Source: Vibrio sp. D404a
GTDB taxonomy: Bacteria > Pseudomonadota > Gammaproteobacteria > Enterobacterales > Vibrionaceae
Assembly (NCBI RefSeq): GCF_030248535.1
Contig: NZ_JAHGAJ010000029.1
Span: 16,646-80,645, forward strand
Length of the DNA: 64,000 bases
Direction: 5' to 3'
Shown here: piece by piece, positions 44,404 through 52,076 of the stretch
Layout of the letters: every line of letters starts with the position of its first letter
Numbering within the stretch: position 1 is the first letter of the stretch
Position numbers and translations under genes: made by a program
The notes under the pieces: generated by a model
Database searches by the model: none
Seen by the model: only the letters and a program-made list of their open reading frames with translations
What the model was told of the DNA's origin: nothing

Positions 44404-44429
44404 AAAAAGGCTCATTACTGAGCCTTTTT
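44404..44429. terminator. Terminator between ccoG and srkA
   Basis: Stem AAAAAGGCTCA / TGAGCCTTTTT with loop TTAC. It ends transcription of ccoG seven bases before the srkA start codon, so the srkA promoter or leader must overlap it. Confidence 0.85.
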
Positions 44430-44460
44430 CCATTGAGTGGTTGAAATACCTAATCAGGTA

Positions 44461-45879
44461 TTAGAGCTTCTTGATAAAGCGGCTTTCAACTTCCATCGTA
44501 AACTCTTCATTATCCGAGAGTATAAACTGAATTGTCGAAACAGGTGAGCTGAGTTTTTCTGGATCAGCACCTAAGCTGATCGGCAGGTTAAGCACTTCAC
44601 CCGGATCCACAGAAATGGTCTGCTTGCCGTACCAAGTTGGATCAGGCAGGCCGCTTACGCTTAAGTCATACTCTTGAACCTGCTGCGTTTTGTTGATTAC
44701 TTTCAACGTGTAGGTGTTTTCTACCATGCCTTGGGTATTGATTCTAAACAGTTGGTTACGGTCACGAAGCACGGTTAAACCCGCTGGGTCGACACTCGCC
44801 ACCTGCACAAAGAACAAGCCAATCATCAGTAGCAGCACGCCGCCATAACCCAGCAGCTTAGGTCGCATGACCTTAGTGTTATGGCCTTCAAGGCGGTGCT
44901 CGGTCGTATAGTTGATCAGTCCTTTCTCGTAGCCCATGCGATCCATGGTTTGGTCACAGGCATCGATACAAGCGCCACAGTTAATACACTCATATTGCAG
45001 GCCATCACGGATATCGATACCAGTCGGACATACCTGAACACACAGATTACAGTCGATACAATCGCCTAAGCCCAGAGCTTTAGGGTCAGCTTTGCGCGAG
45101 CGAGGACCACGACTTTCACCACGCTCAGTGTCGTAGCCAACAATAAAGGTATCTTTATCAAACATCGCAGATTGGAAACGCGCGTATGGGCACATGTGCA
45201 AACACACAATAGAGCGCATCCATCCTGCATTGGCGTAGGTACAGCCTGCGAAGAATAGCACCCAGAATACTGGCCAGAATGAGGCATCGAAGGTGAAGAA
45301 GCCGATTACTAGCTCTTTGACCGGAATAAAGTAGCCGACAAAGGTGAGGCCGGTCGCAAGGGCAATCGCCCACCATGCAAGGTGCTTAAGCGTTTTACGC
45401 ATGATCAGATTCGACGTGAGCTTGCCTGAATCCTGCTTTCTTCGCTTGTTGGCCGAGCCTTCTAGTTTTTCCTCAAACCAGATGTACATAAAGGTCCACA
45501 CGGTCTGCGGACACAGATAACCACACCAAACACGGCCTAAAAAGGTGGTAATAAAGAACAGGCCGAAGGCTGCAATCATAAACAAGATCGCTAACAGGGT
45601 CAGATCTTGAGGGTAGAGGGTGGTACCAAAGAAGTTGAACTGTTGGTTACCAATATCCAGCAAAATCGCCTGTCTTTCACCAAATGGAATCCATGGGATC
45701 AGGGCGAACAGTAGTAACAAGAACCAGCCGCCATAGCGACGCAGTTGTTGAAATTTCCCTTTGCTTTCACGCACGTAGATGCGGTTATTGGGGTTAAATC
45801 GATCTCCATTACCTTTATGTGTCTTGGGATTAAAGGTTTTAGGAGTCACATCTTTGATATCGATTTTATCCTGACTCAT
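44461..45879 (-). CDS. ccoG: Cytochrome c oxidase accessory protein CcoG
   Basis: Membrane iron-sulfur protein (RdxA/FixG) that reduces copper for assembly of the cbb3 oxidase. 472 residues: about five membrane helices in the N-terminal half with CGYLCPQTVW, then two 4Fe-4S ferredoxin clusters (CIDCNLCVQVCP and CINCGACIDACD, about 265-320) and an Ig-like C-terminal domain. It stands apart from any ccoNOPQ genes in the window, and interrupts the yihD-srkA-dsbA order known from E. coli. An FNR-like site upstream suggests low-oxygen induction. Confidence 0.94.
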   Translation of the reverse strand: MSQDKIDIKDVTPKTFNPKTHKGNGDRFNPNNRIYVRESKGKFQQLRRYGGWFLLLLFALIPWIPFGERQAILLDIGNQQFNFFGTTLYPQDLTLLAILFMIAAFGLFFITTFLGRVWCGYLCPQTVWTFMYIWFEEKLEGSANKRRKQDSGKLTSNLIMRKTLKHLAWWAIALATGLTFVGYFIPVKELVIGFFTFDASFWPVFWVLFFAGCTYANAGWMRSIVCLHMCPYARFQSAMFDKDTFIVGYDTERGESRGPRSRKADPKALGLGDCIDCNLCVQVCPTGIDIRDGLQYECINCGACIDACDQTMDRMGYEKGLINYTTEHRLEGHNTKVMRPKLLGYGGVLLLMIGLFFVQVASVDPAGLTVLRDRNQLFRINTQGMVENTYTLKVINKTQQVQEYDLSVSGLPDPTWYGKQTISVDPGEVLNLPISLGADPEKLSSPVSTIQFILSDNEEFTMEVESRFIKKL

Positions 45880-46031
45880 GGACTATCCTTTTGATGGTAT
45901 AGGTGCCTTTTCTTAGTGTGGGCACTTTATGACATTGCTTTAAGTAACTCTGCGGGAGAATCTTGCACACCGTAGCTTTGGTATATCACTGGACCCTATA
46001 CACGCTACTCTTATTTTAGAAGATTCTTATG

Positions 46032-46080
46032 GGAGGCGATTATAGCGACAATACTGTTCTCATTTCTTTAACGCTATCAA
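46032..46080 (-). promoter_or_regulatory. ccoG promoter with FNR-like box
   Basis: On the minus strand, a consensus -10 TATAAT (46039-46044) without a good -35. TTGATAGCGTTAAA (46067-46080) matches 8 of 10 defined bases of the FNR box TTGATnnnnATCAA. Its centre (46073.5) falls about 41.5 bases before the predicted start near 46032, the classical class II activator position. The leader to ccoG would be about 150 bases. The rest of 45880-46187 shows nothing else except the yihD terminator. Confidence 0.5.
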
Positions 46081-46133
46081 CCTTTAGCAACAAAACTCAT
46101 AACAGTTGTGACGAAAAAATAGCGAACAGAAAC

Positions 46134-46158
46134 AAAAAAGCGACCGAATGGTCGCCTT
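46134..46158 (-). terminator. Terminator after yihD
   Basis: Stem GCGACC / GGTCGC with loop GAAT, followed on the minus strand by six T. Confidence 0.8.
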
Positions 46159-46187
46159 TAAAATCGTTGAGCAGGATGTGAGTCTGA

Positions 46188-46451
46188 TTAGATGATGCCG
46201 CGTGCTTTTAGAATAGCGGTCTTGAAATCGTCTTCTTGGTCTTTTTTCAGGCCAGGGATCATCTCGTCTTTTTGGCTGTTACGCATCTTAAGGTGGTAGA
46301 TCAGCACGTCGTCGGTCAGCTCTTCTAGCTTGCCTTCATAACCTGCTTCTTTAGACAGTTTGATGATGAACTCTAATAGATTTAGCTCTTGGTCTTTTTG
46401 CCACTCAGGCTCCATTAGCTCAATCAGCTCTTCAATGCGATGGCATTTCAT
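46188..46451 (-). CDS. yihD: YihD family protein (DUF1040)
   Basis: Small cytoplasmic protein of unknown function, 87 residues (E. coli YihD 89). The pattern IELMEPEWQKDQELNLLEF, LTDDVLIYHLKMR and DDFKTAILKARGII matches the family along its whole length. In E. coli yihD lies directly before srkA-dsbA; here ccoG has come between them. It has its own terminator. No function is claimed. Confidence 0.9.
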   Translation of the reverse strand: MKCHRIEELIELMEPEWQKDQELNLLEFIIKLSKEAGYEGKLEELTDDVLIYHLKMRNSQKDEMIPGLKKDQEDDFKTAILKARGII

Positions 46452-46531
46452 TTTCTATTCTCCACAAATTTTATAATGATTTGCAGTAAAGGTATCAAAT
46501 CGGATACGGAATACCAATCCAACAGGCAAGA

Positions 46532-46559
46532 AAAAAGCGCAGTAAAGACTGCGCTTTTT
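46532..46559. terminator. Terminator behind the 55-residue mini-ORF
   Basis: Perfect 12-bp stem AAAAAGCGCAGT / ACTGCGCTTTTT with loop AAAG, T-runs on both strands. It lies one base beyond the stop codon of the minus-strand ORF at 46561. Confidence 0.88.
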
Positions 46560-46560
46560 G

Positions 46561-46728
46561 TTATGCGGCTTTAATTACTTTTGCAGAGCTAGACGTAAGC
46601 AGAGCAGTCTTCTCAACAAGAGTCATTGTAGGAGCCACTTTCTTTGCCGTTGGAGCAGCAACAAAGCCACTACGACGACGCATCGCACTACGGTTGGTGT
46701 GCGAAAACCTGACAGCTGTTGGTCGCAT
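46561..46728 (-). CDS. Small basic protein, function unknown (55 aa)
   Basis: A 55-residue reading frame, starting MRPTAVRFSHTNRSAMRRR and ending SSSAKVIKAA. The N-terminal third is rich in Arg (nucleic-acid binding or peptide-like), the rest in Ala, Thr and Ser; no membrane helix. Support for being real: TAGG seven bases before the ATG, codons typical of the neighbours (CGT, GCT, ACT), a stop followed directly by a strong terminator, and a second mini-ORF eight bases upstream. I recognise no family. It could alternatively be a structured small RNA. Confidence 0.55.
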   Translation of the reverse strand: MRPTAVRFSHTNRSAMRRRSGFVAAPTAKKVAPTMTLVEKTALLTSSSAKVIKAA

Positions 46729-46736
46729 TGAGTTAC

Positions 46737-46841
46737 CTAACGGTCAGGCATATCCATTGCCAATTTAATGGCCTGATCCAAAATGAGCTGCGCCGCAATT
46801 GCTTGAAGTTTGGCTCGTCTGGCTCTCGCCAATCCAATCAT
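46737..46841 (-). CDS. Mini-ORF upstream of the 55-aa gene (34 aa)
   Basis: 34 residues, MIGLARARRAKLQAIAAQLI and on to MDMPDR: a basic amphipathic helix pattern. Its TAG stop carries the AGG that would serve as the ribosome-binding site of the next ORF, eight bases on, a classic coupling arrangement. Its own Shine-Dalgarno sequence is poor. A 7-4-7 palindrome lies 13 bases before the start. It could be a regulatory leader peptide for the 55-aa gene or a functional small protein. Confidence 0.4.
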   Translation of the reverse strand: MIGLARARRAKLQAIAAQLILDQAIKLAMDMPDR

Positions 46842-46853
46842 GAATCAGGATAA

Positions 46854-46871
46854 TGATATGCGTACATATCA
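46854..46871. promoter_or_regulatory. Operator-like palindrome before the mini-ORF pair
   Basis: TGATATG-CGTA-CATATCA, a perfect 7-bp inverted repeat with a 4-base centre. A GATAAT -10-like box lies just upstream on the minus strand (46879-46884), without a clear -35. It lies in the spacer between the mini-ORFs and the divergent Spo0M-like gene and could serve either side. Confidence 0.45.
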
Positions 46872-47010
46872 ATAACAGATTATCATCATCTGACTAAACG
46901 ATCGACGCTTGGGTTAAAAATTGCCGTCAATTACAGCTAAAATTGTGTGAGCAGTATATTTGAGTTTGAACCTCTTTCAGGCTTAAGATGGTGCTTTAAA
47001 GGAGGTGCAT

Positions 47011-47802
47011 ATGTCGTTCTTAAAGAAAACGCTAGCAAGTTTTGGTATTGGATCGGCGAAGGTAGATTCAGTACTCCAACAAGAGGTGCTTTACCCTGGG
47101 CGTAAAGCCAACATTATTGTGCACGTTTACGGTGGCTCACAACCTCAGGAGATCGATAACATCGACCTGAATCTGTGCTGTCGTTACATCAAGGAAGTCC
47201 CAATTAATCCTGATAAACAAGACCGAGGCCAAACTCGTCGTGTTCATCAAACCTATTCATTGGCGAAGTGGAGTCTTCCCTACGCCTTTACGATAGAGCC
47301 GGGCGAAACACGCGACTTTGAGTGTGAATTCGATGTACCACTCAATACACCTGTGACCATTGGTGACGCTAAGGTGTGGCTTGAAACCGGGCTTGATATC
47401 GCCATGGCCATTGATCCATCAGATAAAGACGTACTCACCGTGCGCCCCGATGAGCTGCTCGATGGCATCTTTAATAAGCTAGAGGCGCAGGGTCTGCGCA
47501 TTCGACAGGTGGAGTGTGAGGCGGTTGAAGGCTTTGAACTGCCATTCGTTCAAGAGTTTGAATTTGTACCGACCACAGGGCCTTATCATGGTCGCTGGCG
47601 AGAGCTAGAAGTGGTGGCTCATCGTGATGAGCAAGAGCTGAAGTTGTGGTTTGAGATCGACCGCAATCGCGATGGAGCAAAAGGGATGTTGGCTAGCCTA
47701 CTTGGTGTTGGTCAACTCAAACGTCAATTGAGTATCCCGCTCGACACCTCACCTCAGCAAGCCGGTGAGATGGTGATTGAGTATCTGGAGGACGTCACCT
47801 AA
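47011..47802 (+). CDS. Spo0M-like arrestin-fold protein
   Basis: 263 residues of the SpoOM family (Bacillus Spo0M is a sporulation-control protein; members in non-sporulating bacteria have no settled role). ATG at 47011 is chosen because AAAGGAGG (46997-47004) lies six bases upstream, too close for the GTG at 47005. The family start MSFLKKTLASFGIGSAKVD and the YALAKWSLPY-like segment (TYSLAKWSLPYAF) are present. It is cytoplasmic and predicted as two arrestin-like beta-sandwich domains. In Vibrio the partner is unknown. Confidence 0.85.
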   Translation: MSFLKKTLASFGIGSAKVDSVLQQEVLYPGRKANIIVHVYGGSQPQEIDNIDLNLCCRYIKEVPINPDKQDRGQTRRVHQTYSLAKWSLPYAFTIEPGETRDFECEFDVPLNTPVTIGDAKVWLETGLDIAMAIDPSDKDVLTVRPDELLDGIFNKLEAQGLRIRQVECEAVEGFELPFVQEFEFVPTTGPYHGRWRELEVVAHRDEQELKLWFEIDRNRDGAKGMLASLLGVGQLKRQLSIPLDTSPQQAGEMVIEYLEDVT

Positions 47803-47835
47803 CCTTTATCAGACCACGATCAGCCGAATAAAAAT

Positions 47836-47859
47836 TTAAGCTTACACGTGTAAGCTTAA
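47836..47859. promoter_or_regulatory. FabR-like operator overlapping the trhA promoter
   Basis: A perfect 24-bp palindrome centred on TTACACGTGTAA. Its inner 18 bases AGCTTACACGTGTAAGCT match 16 of 18 of the E. coli FabR operator AGCGTACACGTGTACGCT. In E. coli FabR sites lie upstream of fabA, fabB and yqfA (trhA). Here it covers a candidate -35 (TTACAC, 47842-47847) with -10 TAATAC at 47864-47869, fitting repression. Confidence 0.75.
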
Positions 47860-47866
47860 TGTGTAA

Positions 47867-47896
47867 TACTAGAGTAAATATTCGATTACTCTAGTA
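47867..47896. repeat. 11-8-11 inverted repeat before the trhA start
   Basis: TACTAGAGTAA (47867-47877) and TTACTCTAGTA (47886-47896) are perfect complements with an 8-base centre. The right arm abuts the AGGG ribosome-binding site of trhA. It could be a second operator or an mRNA hairpin that affects ribosome access. Confidence 0.6.
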
Positions 47897-47904
47897 GGGT
47901 GCCC

Positions 47905-48558
47905 ATGTCTGAAACCAAAGTCAGTGAATACAGCGAAATAGAAGAGAGAGCCAATGCAATCACACATGGCCTAGGTGTCGTGTTGGGTGTGGTTGGCTTG
48001 ATCTTGCTGCTAATAAAAGCCGATCAATTTGAAGCTGATTCGTTGACGATGGCGAGCATGGCTATTTATGGCAGCAGTATCATCTTGCTGTTTCTTGCCT
48101 CCACCCTCTACCACTCGATCACCACTGAGAAAACTAAGCGCCTACTTAAGATCCTAGATCACTGTGCTATCTACCTATTGATAGCAGGCAGCTATACACC
48201 GTTTCTTTTGGTCAGCCTAAGAACGCCTCTGGCACTGGGCTTAATGGGGGTGATTTGGGCAATAGCACTGGTAGGCATTGTGATGAAAATAGCCTTCGTT
48301 TATCGCTTTAAACGCTTGTCACTGGTGACATATCTCGCCATGGGTTGGCTGTCACTGATCGTGATTTATCAACTGGCTAAGAGTGTTGAACTGGGTGGCC
48401 TAATTCTACTTGCTGCGGGTGGAATTATTTACTCATTGGGTGTGATTTTCTATGTCGCTAAACGCATCCCATACAATCATGCCATTTGGCATCTGTTTGT
48501 ATTGGCGGGATGCGCCTGTCATTTCTTTGCGATCTATCTGTACGTCACGCCAGTTTAG
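47905..48558 (+). CDS. trhA: Hemolysin III family membrane protein TrhA
   Basis: Seven-helix PAQR-like inner-membrane protein (YqfA, hemolysin III family), linked in E. coli to membrane energetics and lipid homeostasis; haemolytic activity is not assumed. ATG at 47905, with AGGG seven bases before, gives 217 residues. The conserved ERANAITHGLGVVLG (about 15-29), STLYHS and HCAIYLLIAGSYTPF segments and the C-terminal HAIWHLFVLAGCACHF with its metal-binding histidines are present. Probably controlled by FabR. Confidence 0.9.
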   Translation: MSETKVSEYSEIEERANAITHGLGVVLGVVGLILLLIKADQFEADSLTMASMAIYGSSIILLFLASTLYHSITTEKTKRLLKILDHCAIYLLIAGSYTPFLLVSLRTPLALGLMGVIWAIALVGIVMKIAFVYRFKRLSLVTYLAMGWLSLIVIYQLAKSVELGGLILLAAGGIIYSLGVIFYVAKRIPYNHAIWHLFVLAGCACHFFAIYLYVTPV

Positions 48559-49118
48559 CGTGCTAGTACTTCAACCACTTCTGCTTGAAGTTGATACGCT
48601 GGTTGTTGAGCGACATCGAGCTTGATCACCTTGCCTTCGGCACTGTCTTTTGGTCGAAGGTAGGTATCTGCCATGCGCTTGATAGACTTCCACGTATCCA
48701 CTTGCTCTTCGGCTAGGAGTTCCCCGTCCGTTGAGAGCACCTTAACCTTCAGTGATACCAAGATTACCGGTTGTGTGCCTTGGTTAGTCACCGCGGTTGG
48801 AATCACCAATTGCCCATCTTGATAGCTTGCAGAACCCAACACAATATCAACACCTGACTGCGACAATTGCAGGCTTGGCTTGGTATCGTTGAGTTTGATG
48901 GTTGTTCCTGTCACGGCAGTCGATACGGGAATCGCGGCGATGCTCGGCTTCGCAGGTGCCGTCGAACCAGTGACTTCCGATTCCACCTTGGTTGTTACGT
49001 ACTCCCAGGTAAAATCATCTTTGAGGTTCACCTGTTTACCATCGGGTAGGGTGAGCAGTTGATCGGCAAATGTACTGCCACTGAGTAGGGCACTGGCCAT
49101 CAATAGGTATGTTCGCAT
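48555..49118 (-). CDS. Exported protein, DUF3157 family
   Basis: 187 residues with an N-terminal signal peptide (MRTYLLMASALLSGSTFA, cleavage near 18). After it comes LLTLPDGKQVNLKDDFTWEYV, which is typical of the DUF3157 family found in Vibrio and relatives, a Thr/Ala/Pro linker, and a beta-rich C-terminal half. Likely periplasmic. It converges with trhA, the stop codons overlapping by four bases. No function is known to me. Confidence 0.75.
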   Translation of the reverse strand: MRTYLLMASALLSGSTFADQLLTLPDGKQVNLKDDFTWEYVTTKVESEVTGSTAPAKPSIAAIPVSTAVTGTTIKLNDTKPSLQLSQSGVDIVLGSASYQDGQLVIPTAVTNQGTQPVILVSLKVKVLSTDGELLAEEQVDTWKSIKRMADTYLRPKDSAEGKVIKLDVAQQPAYQLQAEVVEVLAR

Positions 49119-49142
49119 AATGGTTTCCTTTTAAATGCTCGG

Positions 49143-50588
49143 TTAACGACGCCAGAAGGCAGGGAAGAACAGCACTAACAGGGTTAGGATTTCTAACCTT
49201 CCCATCAACATGCCAAAACTCAACAGCCACTTAGCTGCGTCGGGTAGCGGTGCAAAGTTCCCGGTTGGGCCTATCACACTGCCCATGCCCGGGCCTACGT
49301 TGGCTACCGCGGTGATTGCGCCAGAAATACTGGTGATAGGGTCCAGTCCCATTGCACTTAGGCCGCCCGCAATTAGAATAATCGTAATAAAGAACATCAA
49401 GCCAAACGCAACTAATGAGCGCACGATGTCGTCGTTGACCGGTCTTTGATTATAGCGTTGTACAAATACACCTGAAGGGTGGATCAGCTTCATCATCTGT
49501 TTGTGTAATAAGGTCATCGCGATCTGGAAGCGGAATATTTTGATGCCGCCTGAAGTCGAGCCGGAACAAGCGCCCGCCATCATTAAGAAGGCAAACAGTG
49601 TCGTTGGCAGAGCCCCCCAAGCCGTGAAGTCTTCCAAGCCAAAACCTGTCGTTGTAACCACAGAGACGATGTTAAACATCGACACGCGCAGCGCATCCAT
49701 CACGGTGTAGCCATCACGAATCACCAGCCACATTGATATTACTGCACTTGAGACCAGAAACAGGTAGGTGAAACCGCGTACTTGAGCATCTTTGTAGAGC
49801 GGTGTGAGCTTGCGTCCACGTAGGGCACTGACAAACAGTAGGAAGGGCAAGCCGCCTAGGAACATGAATAGGGTACCAACCCAGTGCGCACTGTTTGAGA
49901 AGTGGTTCATTGAACCGTCAGAGGTAGAGTAGCCACCTGTCGAGAGCGTGGTAAAGGCGTGGTTGATGGCATCAAACATCCCCATTCCCGCAAACAAGTA
50001 GCTGATAAAGCACAACCCTGTGAGTACCAGATAGACGGCAACGATATTCTTGGCGACGGTTTTAGCGCGTGGGCTACTTTTATCAGACCAGTCTGATGAT
50101 TCGGTCTGGAACAGGCGCATACCACCAACGTTGAGCATCGGCAGTACCGCCACCGCCATCACGATGAAGCCAACACCACCGAGCCACTGCAAGATAGAGC
50201 GCCACAACAAGATACTTGGTGCCATGTTATCCAGCCCACTGAGTACGGTTGAACCCGTAGTCGTAATACCCGACATGGTCTCGAAGTAGGCATCGGTGAA
50301 GCTGATGTGGTTAATGAATACAAACGGCAGTGCAGCAAAGGCGCTGGCGATGGTCCAAACCAAAGAGGTAATCAGGAACATGTCCCTTACCCCAAGACGG
50401 AAGTGCGCGGTTCGGCCTAAGCTCAGGCAGATAAAGGCGATCACATGGGTGATCACCACTGATTGACCGAACTCTAGAAAGCCGCCCGTTCCTGTAAAGA
50501 AAGCTACCAGAGTCGGCACATACATAAACAGAGCGAGCTTGGAGAGCACCAACCCAATAACCAATAGAATGGGGCGTAAGTTAACCAT
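49143..50588 (-). CDS. trkH: Trk potassium uptake protein TrkH
   Basis: Pore subunit of the Trk K+ uptake system. 481 residues, four M1-P-M2 repeats with selectivity-filter segments such as TTTGSTVLSGL, STGGYSTSDGSM, TTTGFGLEDF and NVGPGMGSVIG. Twenty bases separate it from trkA, whose product gates it; the two form one unit as is common in Vibrio, whereas E. coli keeps trkH elsewhere. Confidence 0.96.
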   Translation of the reverse strand: MVNLRPILLVIGLVLSKLALFMYVPTLVAFFTGTGGFLEFGQSVVITHVIAFICLSLGRTAHFRLGVRDMFLITSLVWTIASAFAALPFVFINHISFTDAYFETMSGITTTGSTVLSGLDNMAPSILLWRSILQWLGGVGFIVMAVAVLPMLNVGGMRLFQTESSDWSDKSSPRAKTVAKNIVAVYLVLTGLCFISYLFAGMGMFDAINHAFTTLSTGGYSTSDGSMNHFSNSAHWVGTLFMFLGGLPFLLFVSALRGRKLTPLYKDAQVRGFTYLFLVSSAVISMWLVIRDGYTVMDALRVSMFNIVSVVTTTGFGLEDFTAWGALPTTLFAFLMMAGACSGSTSGGIKIFRFQIAMTLLHKQMMKLIHPSGVFVQRYNQRPVNDDIVRSLVAFGLMFFITIILIAGGLSAMGLDPITSISGAITAVANVGPGMGSVIGPTGNFAPLPDAAKWLLSFGMLMGRLEILTLLVLFFPAFWRR

Positions 50589-50608
50589 GATGTTTTACTG
50601 GTGCGTTC

Positions 50609-51985
50609 TTATAGGAAGAACGGACTCGGTTGGAATAACGACTCAACGTCTGGGACGTATTTTTTATCAACCAAGAACATGACCACGTGGTCATCTTGTT
50701 CGATTACGGTTCTATCATGGGCAATGAGTACCTCTTCGCCACGTACAATTGCGCCAATGGTGGTGCCCGGTGGTAGCTTGATGTCACCAATCGCTCGGCC
50801 GACAACCTTAGAGGTGGTTTCGTCACCGTGCGCGATCGCTTCAATCGCCTCAGCAGCACCGCGACGCAGTGAAGATACGTTAACAATATCAGCACGACGC
50901 ACGTGAGTAAGCAGCGCAGAAATGGTTGCCTGTTGTGGGGAGATAGCAATATCAATCACACCACCTTGTACAAGGTCGACGTAAGCACCGCGCTGAATCA
51001 GCACCATTACCTTCTTCGCGCCCATACGTTTCGCCAACATCGCTGACATGATGTTGGTTTCATCTTCGTTGGTTAGGGCAATGAACACGTCTACTTGGTC
51101 GATGTTCTCTTCGGTCAGCAGCTCTTGGTCTGCTGCGTCACCACAGAATACTATGGTGTTTTCAAGCTCTTCAGACAGCTTCTCGGCACGGGTGTAGCTG
51201 CGCTCAATCAGTTTGATGCTGTAGCTCTGCTCAAGGCGTTTAGCTAAGCTGGCACCGATGTTACCCCCACCAACAATCATCACGCGGCGGTAAGGCTTTT
51301 CAAGGCGTTGCAGCTCACTCATAACAGAGCGGATGTGGTTACTTGCCGCAACGAAGAACACTTCATCATCGGCTTCAATGATGGTGGTGCCTTGTGGGCG
51401 AATAGGGCGACCTTGACGGAAGATAGCCGCTACACGTGTATCAATATGCGGCATGTGCTCACGTAAAGCAGACAGTGCATTACCAACCAGTGGGCCACCA
51501 TAGTAGGCTTTTACCGCCACTAGGCTCACTTTCTGTTCCGCAAAACTTACTACTTGTAGTGCGCCCGGATATTGAATCAAACGCTCAATGTAGCTGGTAA
51601 CTAGCTCTTCAGGGGCAATGAGGTGATCAACCGGGATAGCACCAGATTTAAATAGGGCTTCTTTCTCTTCCAGATATTCTGGAGAGCGAATTCGCGCAAT
51701 TCGGTTAGGCGTATTAAATAGAGAGAAGGCGACCTGACACGCGGCCATGTTGGTCTCATCCATATTGGTTACCGCAACCAACATGTCTGCGTCTTGAGCA
51801 CCCGCTTCACGCAGTGTATTCGGGTGACTGGCATAGCCATTTACTACCCTAAGGTCATATTTGTCCTGAAGTTCACGCAGTCGGTCGCCATCGCGATCGA
51901 CAATAGTGATGTCATTGTTTTCACCTACCAAGTTCTCAGCAAGGGTACCGCCGACTTGTCCAGCACCTAGGATAATGATCTTCAT
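50609..51985 (-). CDS. trkA: Trk potassium uptake regulator TrkA
   Basis: Cytoplasmic NAD(H)/ATP-binding gating subunit of TrkH. 458 residues with two RCK modules: GAGQVGGTLAENL (about 7-19) and GGGNIGASLAKRL (about 239-251), each followed by a TrkA-C domain. In operon after rsmB, as in E. coli, but separated from it by a strong 14-bp hairpin. Confidence 0.97.
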   Translation of the reverse strand: MKIIILGAGQVGGTLAENLVGENNDITIVDRDGDRLRELQDKYDLRVVNGYASHPNTLREAGAQDADMLVAVTNMDETNMAACQVAFSLFNTPNRIARIRSPEYLEEKEALFKSGAIPVDHLIAPEELVTSYIERLIQYPGALQVVSFAEQKVSLVAVKAYYGGPLVGNALSALREHMPHIDTRVAAIFRQGRPIRPQGTTIIEADDEVFFVAASNHIRSVMSELQRLEKPYRRVMIVGGGNIGASLAKRLEQSYSIKLIERSYTRAEKLSEELENTIVFCGDAADQELLTEENIDQVDVFIALTNEDETNIMSAMLAKRMGAKKVMVLIQRGAYVDLVQGGVIDIAISPQQATISALLTHVRRADIVNVSSLRRGAAEAIEAIAHGDETTSKVVGRAIGDIKLPPGTTIGAIVRGEEVLIAHDRTVIEQDDHVVMFLVDKKYVPDVESLFQPSPFFL

Positions 51986-52040
51986 AGCCTATCTCTTATT
52001 TTTTGTTATTTAACGCCTTGGTGATAGTCACCACAACGAA

Positions 52041-52072
52041 ACAGCGGCTAAGAACCTCTTCTTAGCCGCTGT
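52041..52072 (-). terminator. Strong intercistronic hairpin between rsmB and trkA
   Basis: Perfect 14-bp stem (52041-52054 with 52059-52072) with a 4-base loop, five bases past the rsmB stop. On the minus strand only three T follow, so it may be a partial terminator or an mRNA-stabilising structure that sets the rsmB to trkA ratio. Confidence 0.65.
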
Positions 52073-52076
52073 ATAA

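Noticed and set aside
46561..47010. tRNA or known small RNA in the yihD to Spo0M-like gap
   Set aside because: No cloverleaf and no TTCGA/CCA pattern were found; the region is better explained by two small ORFs and regulatory repeats.
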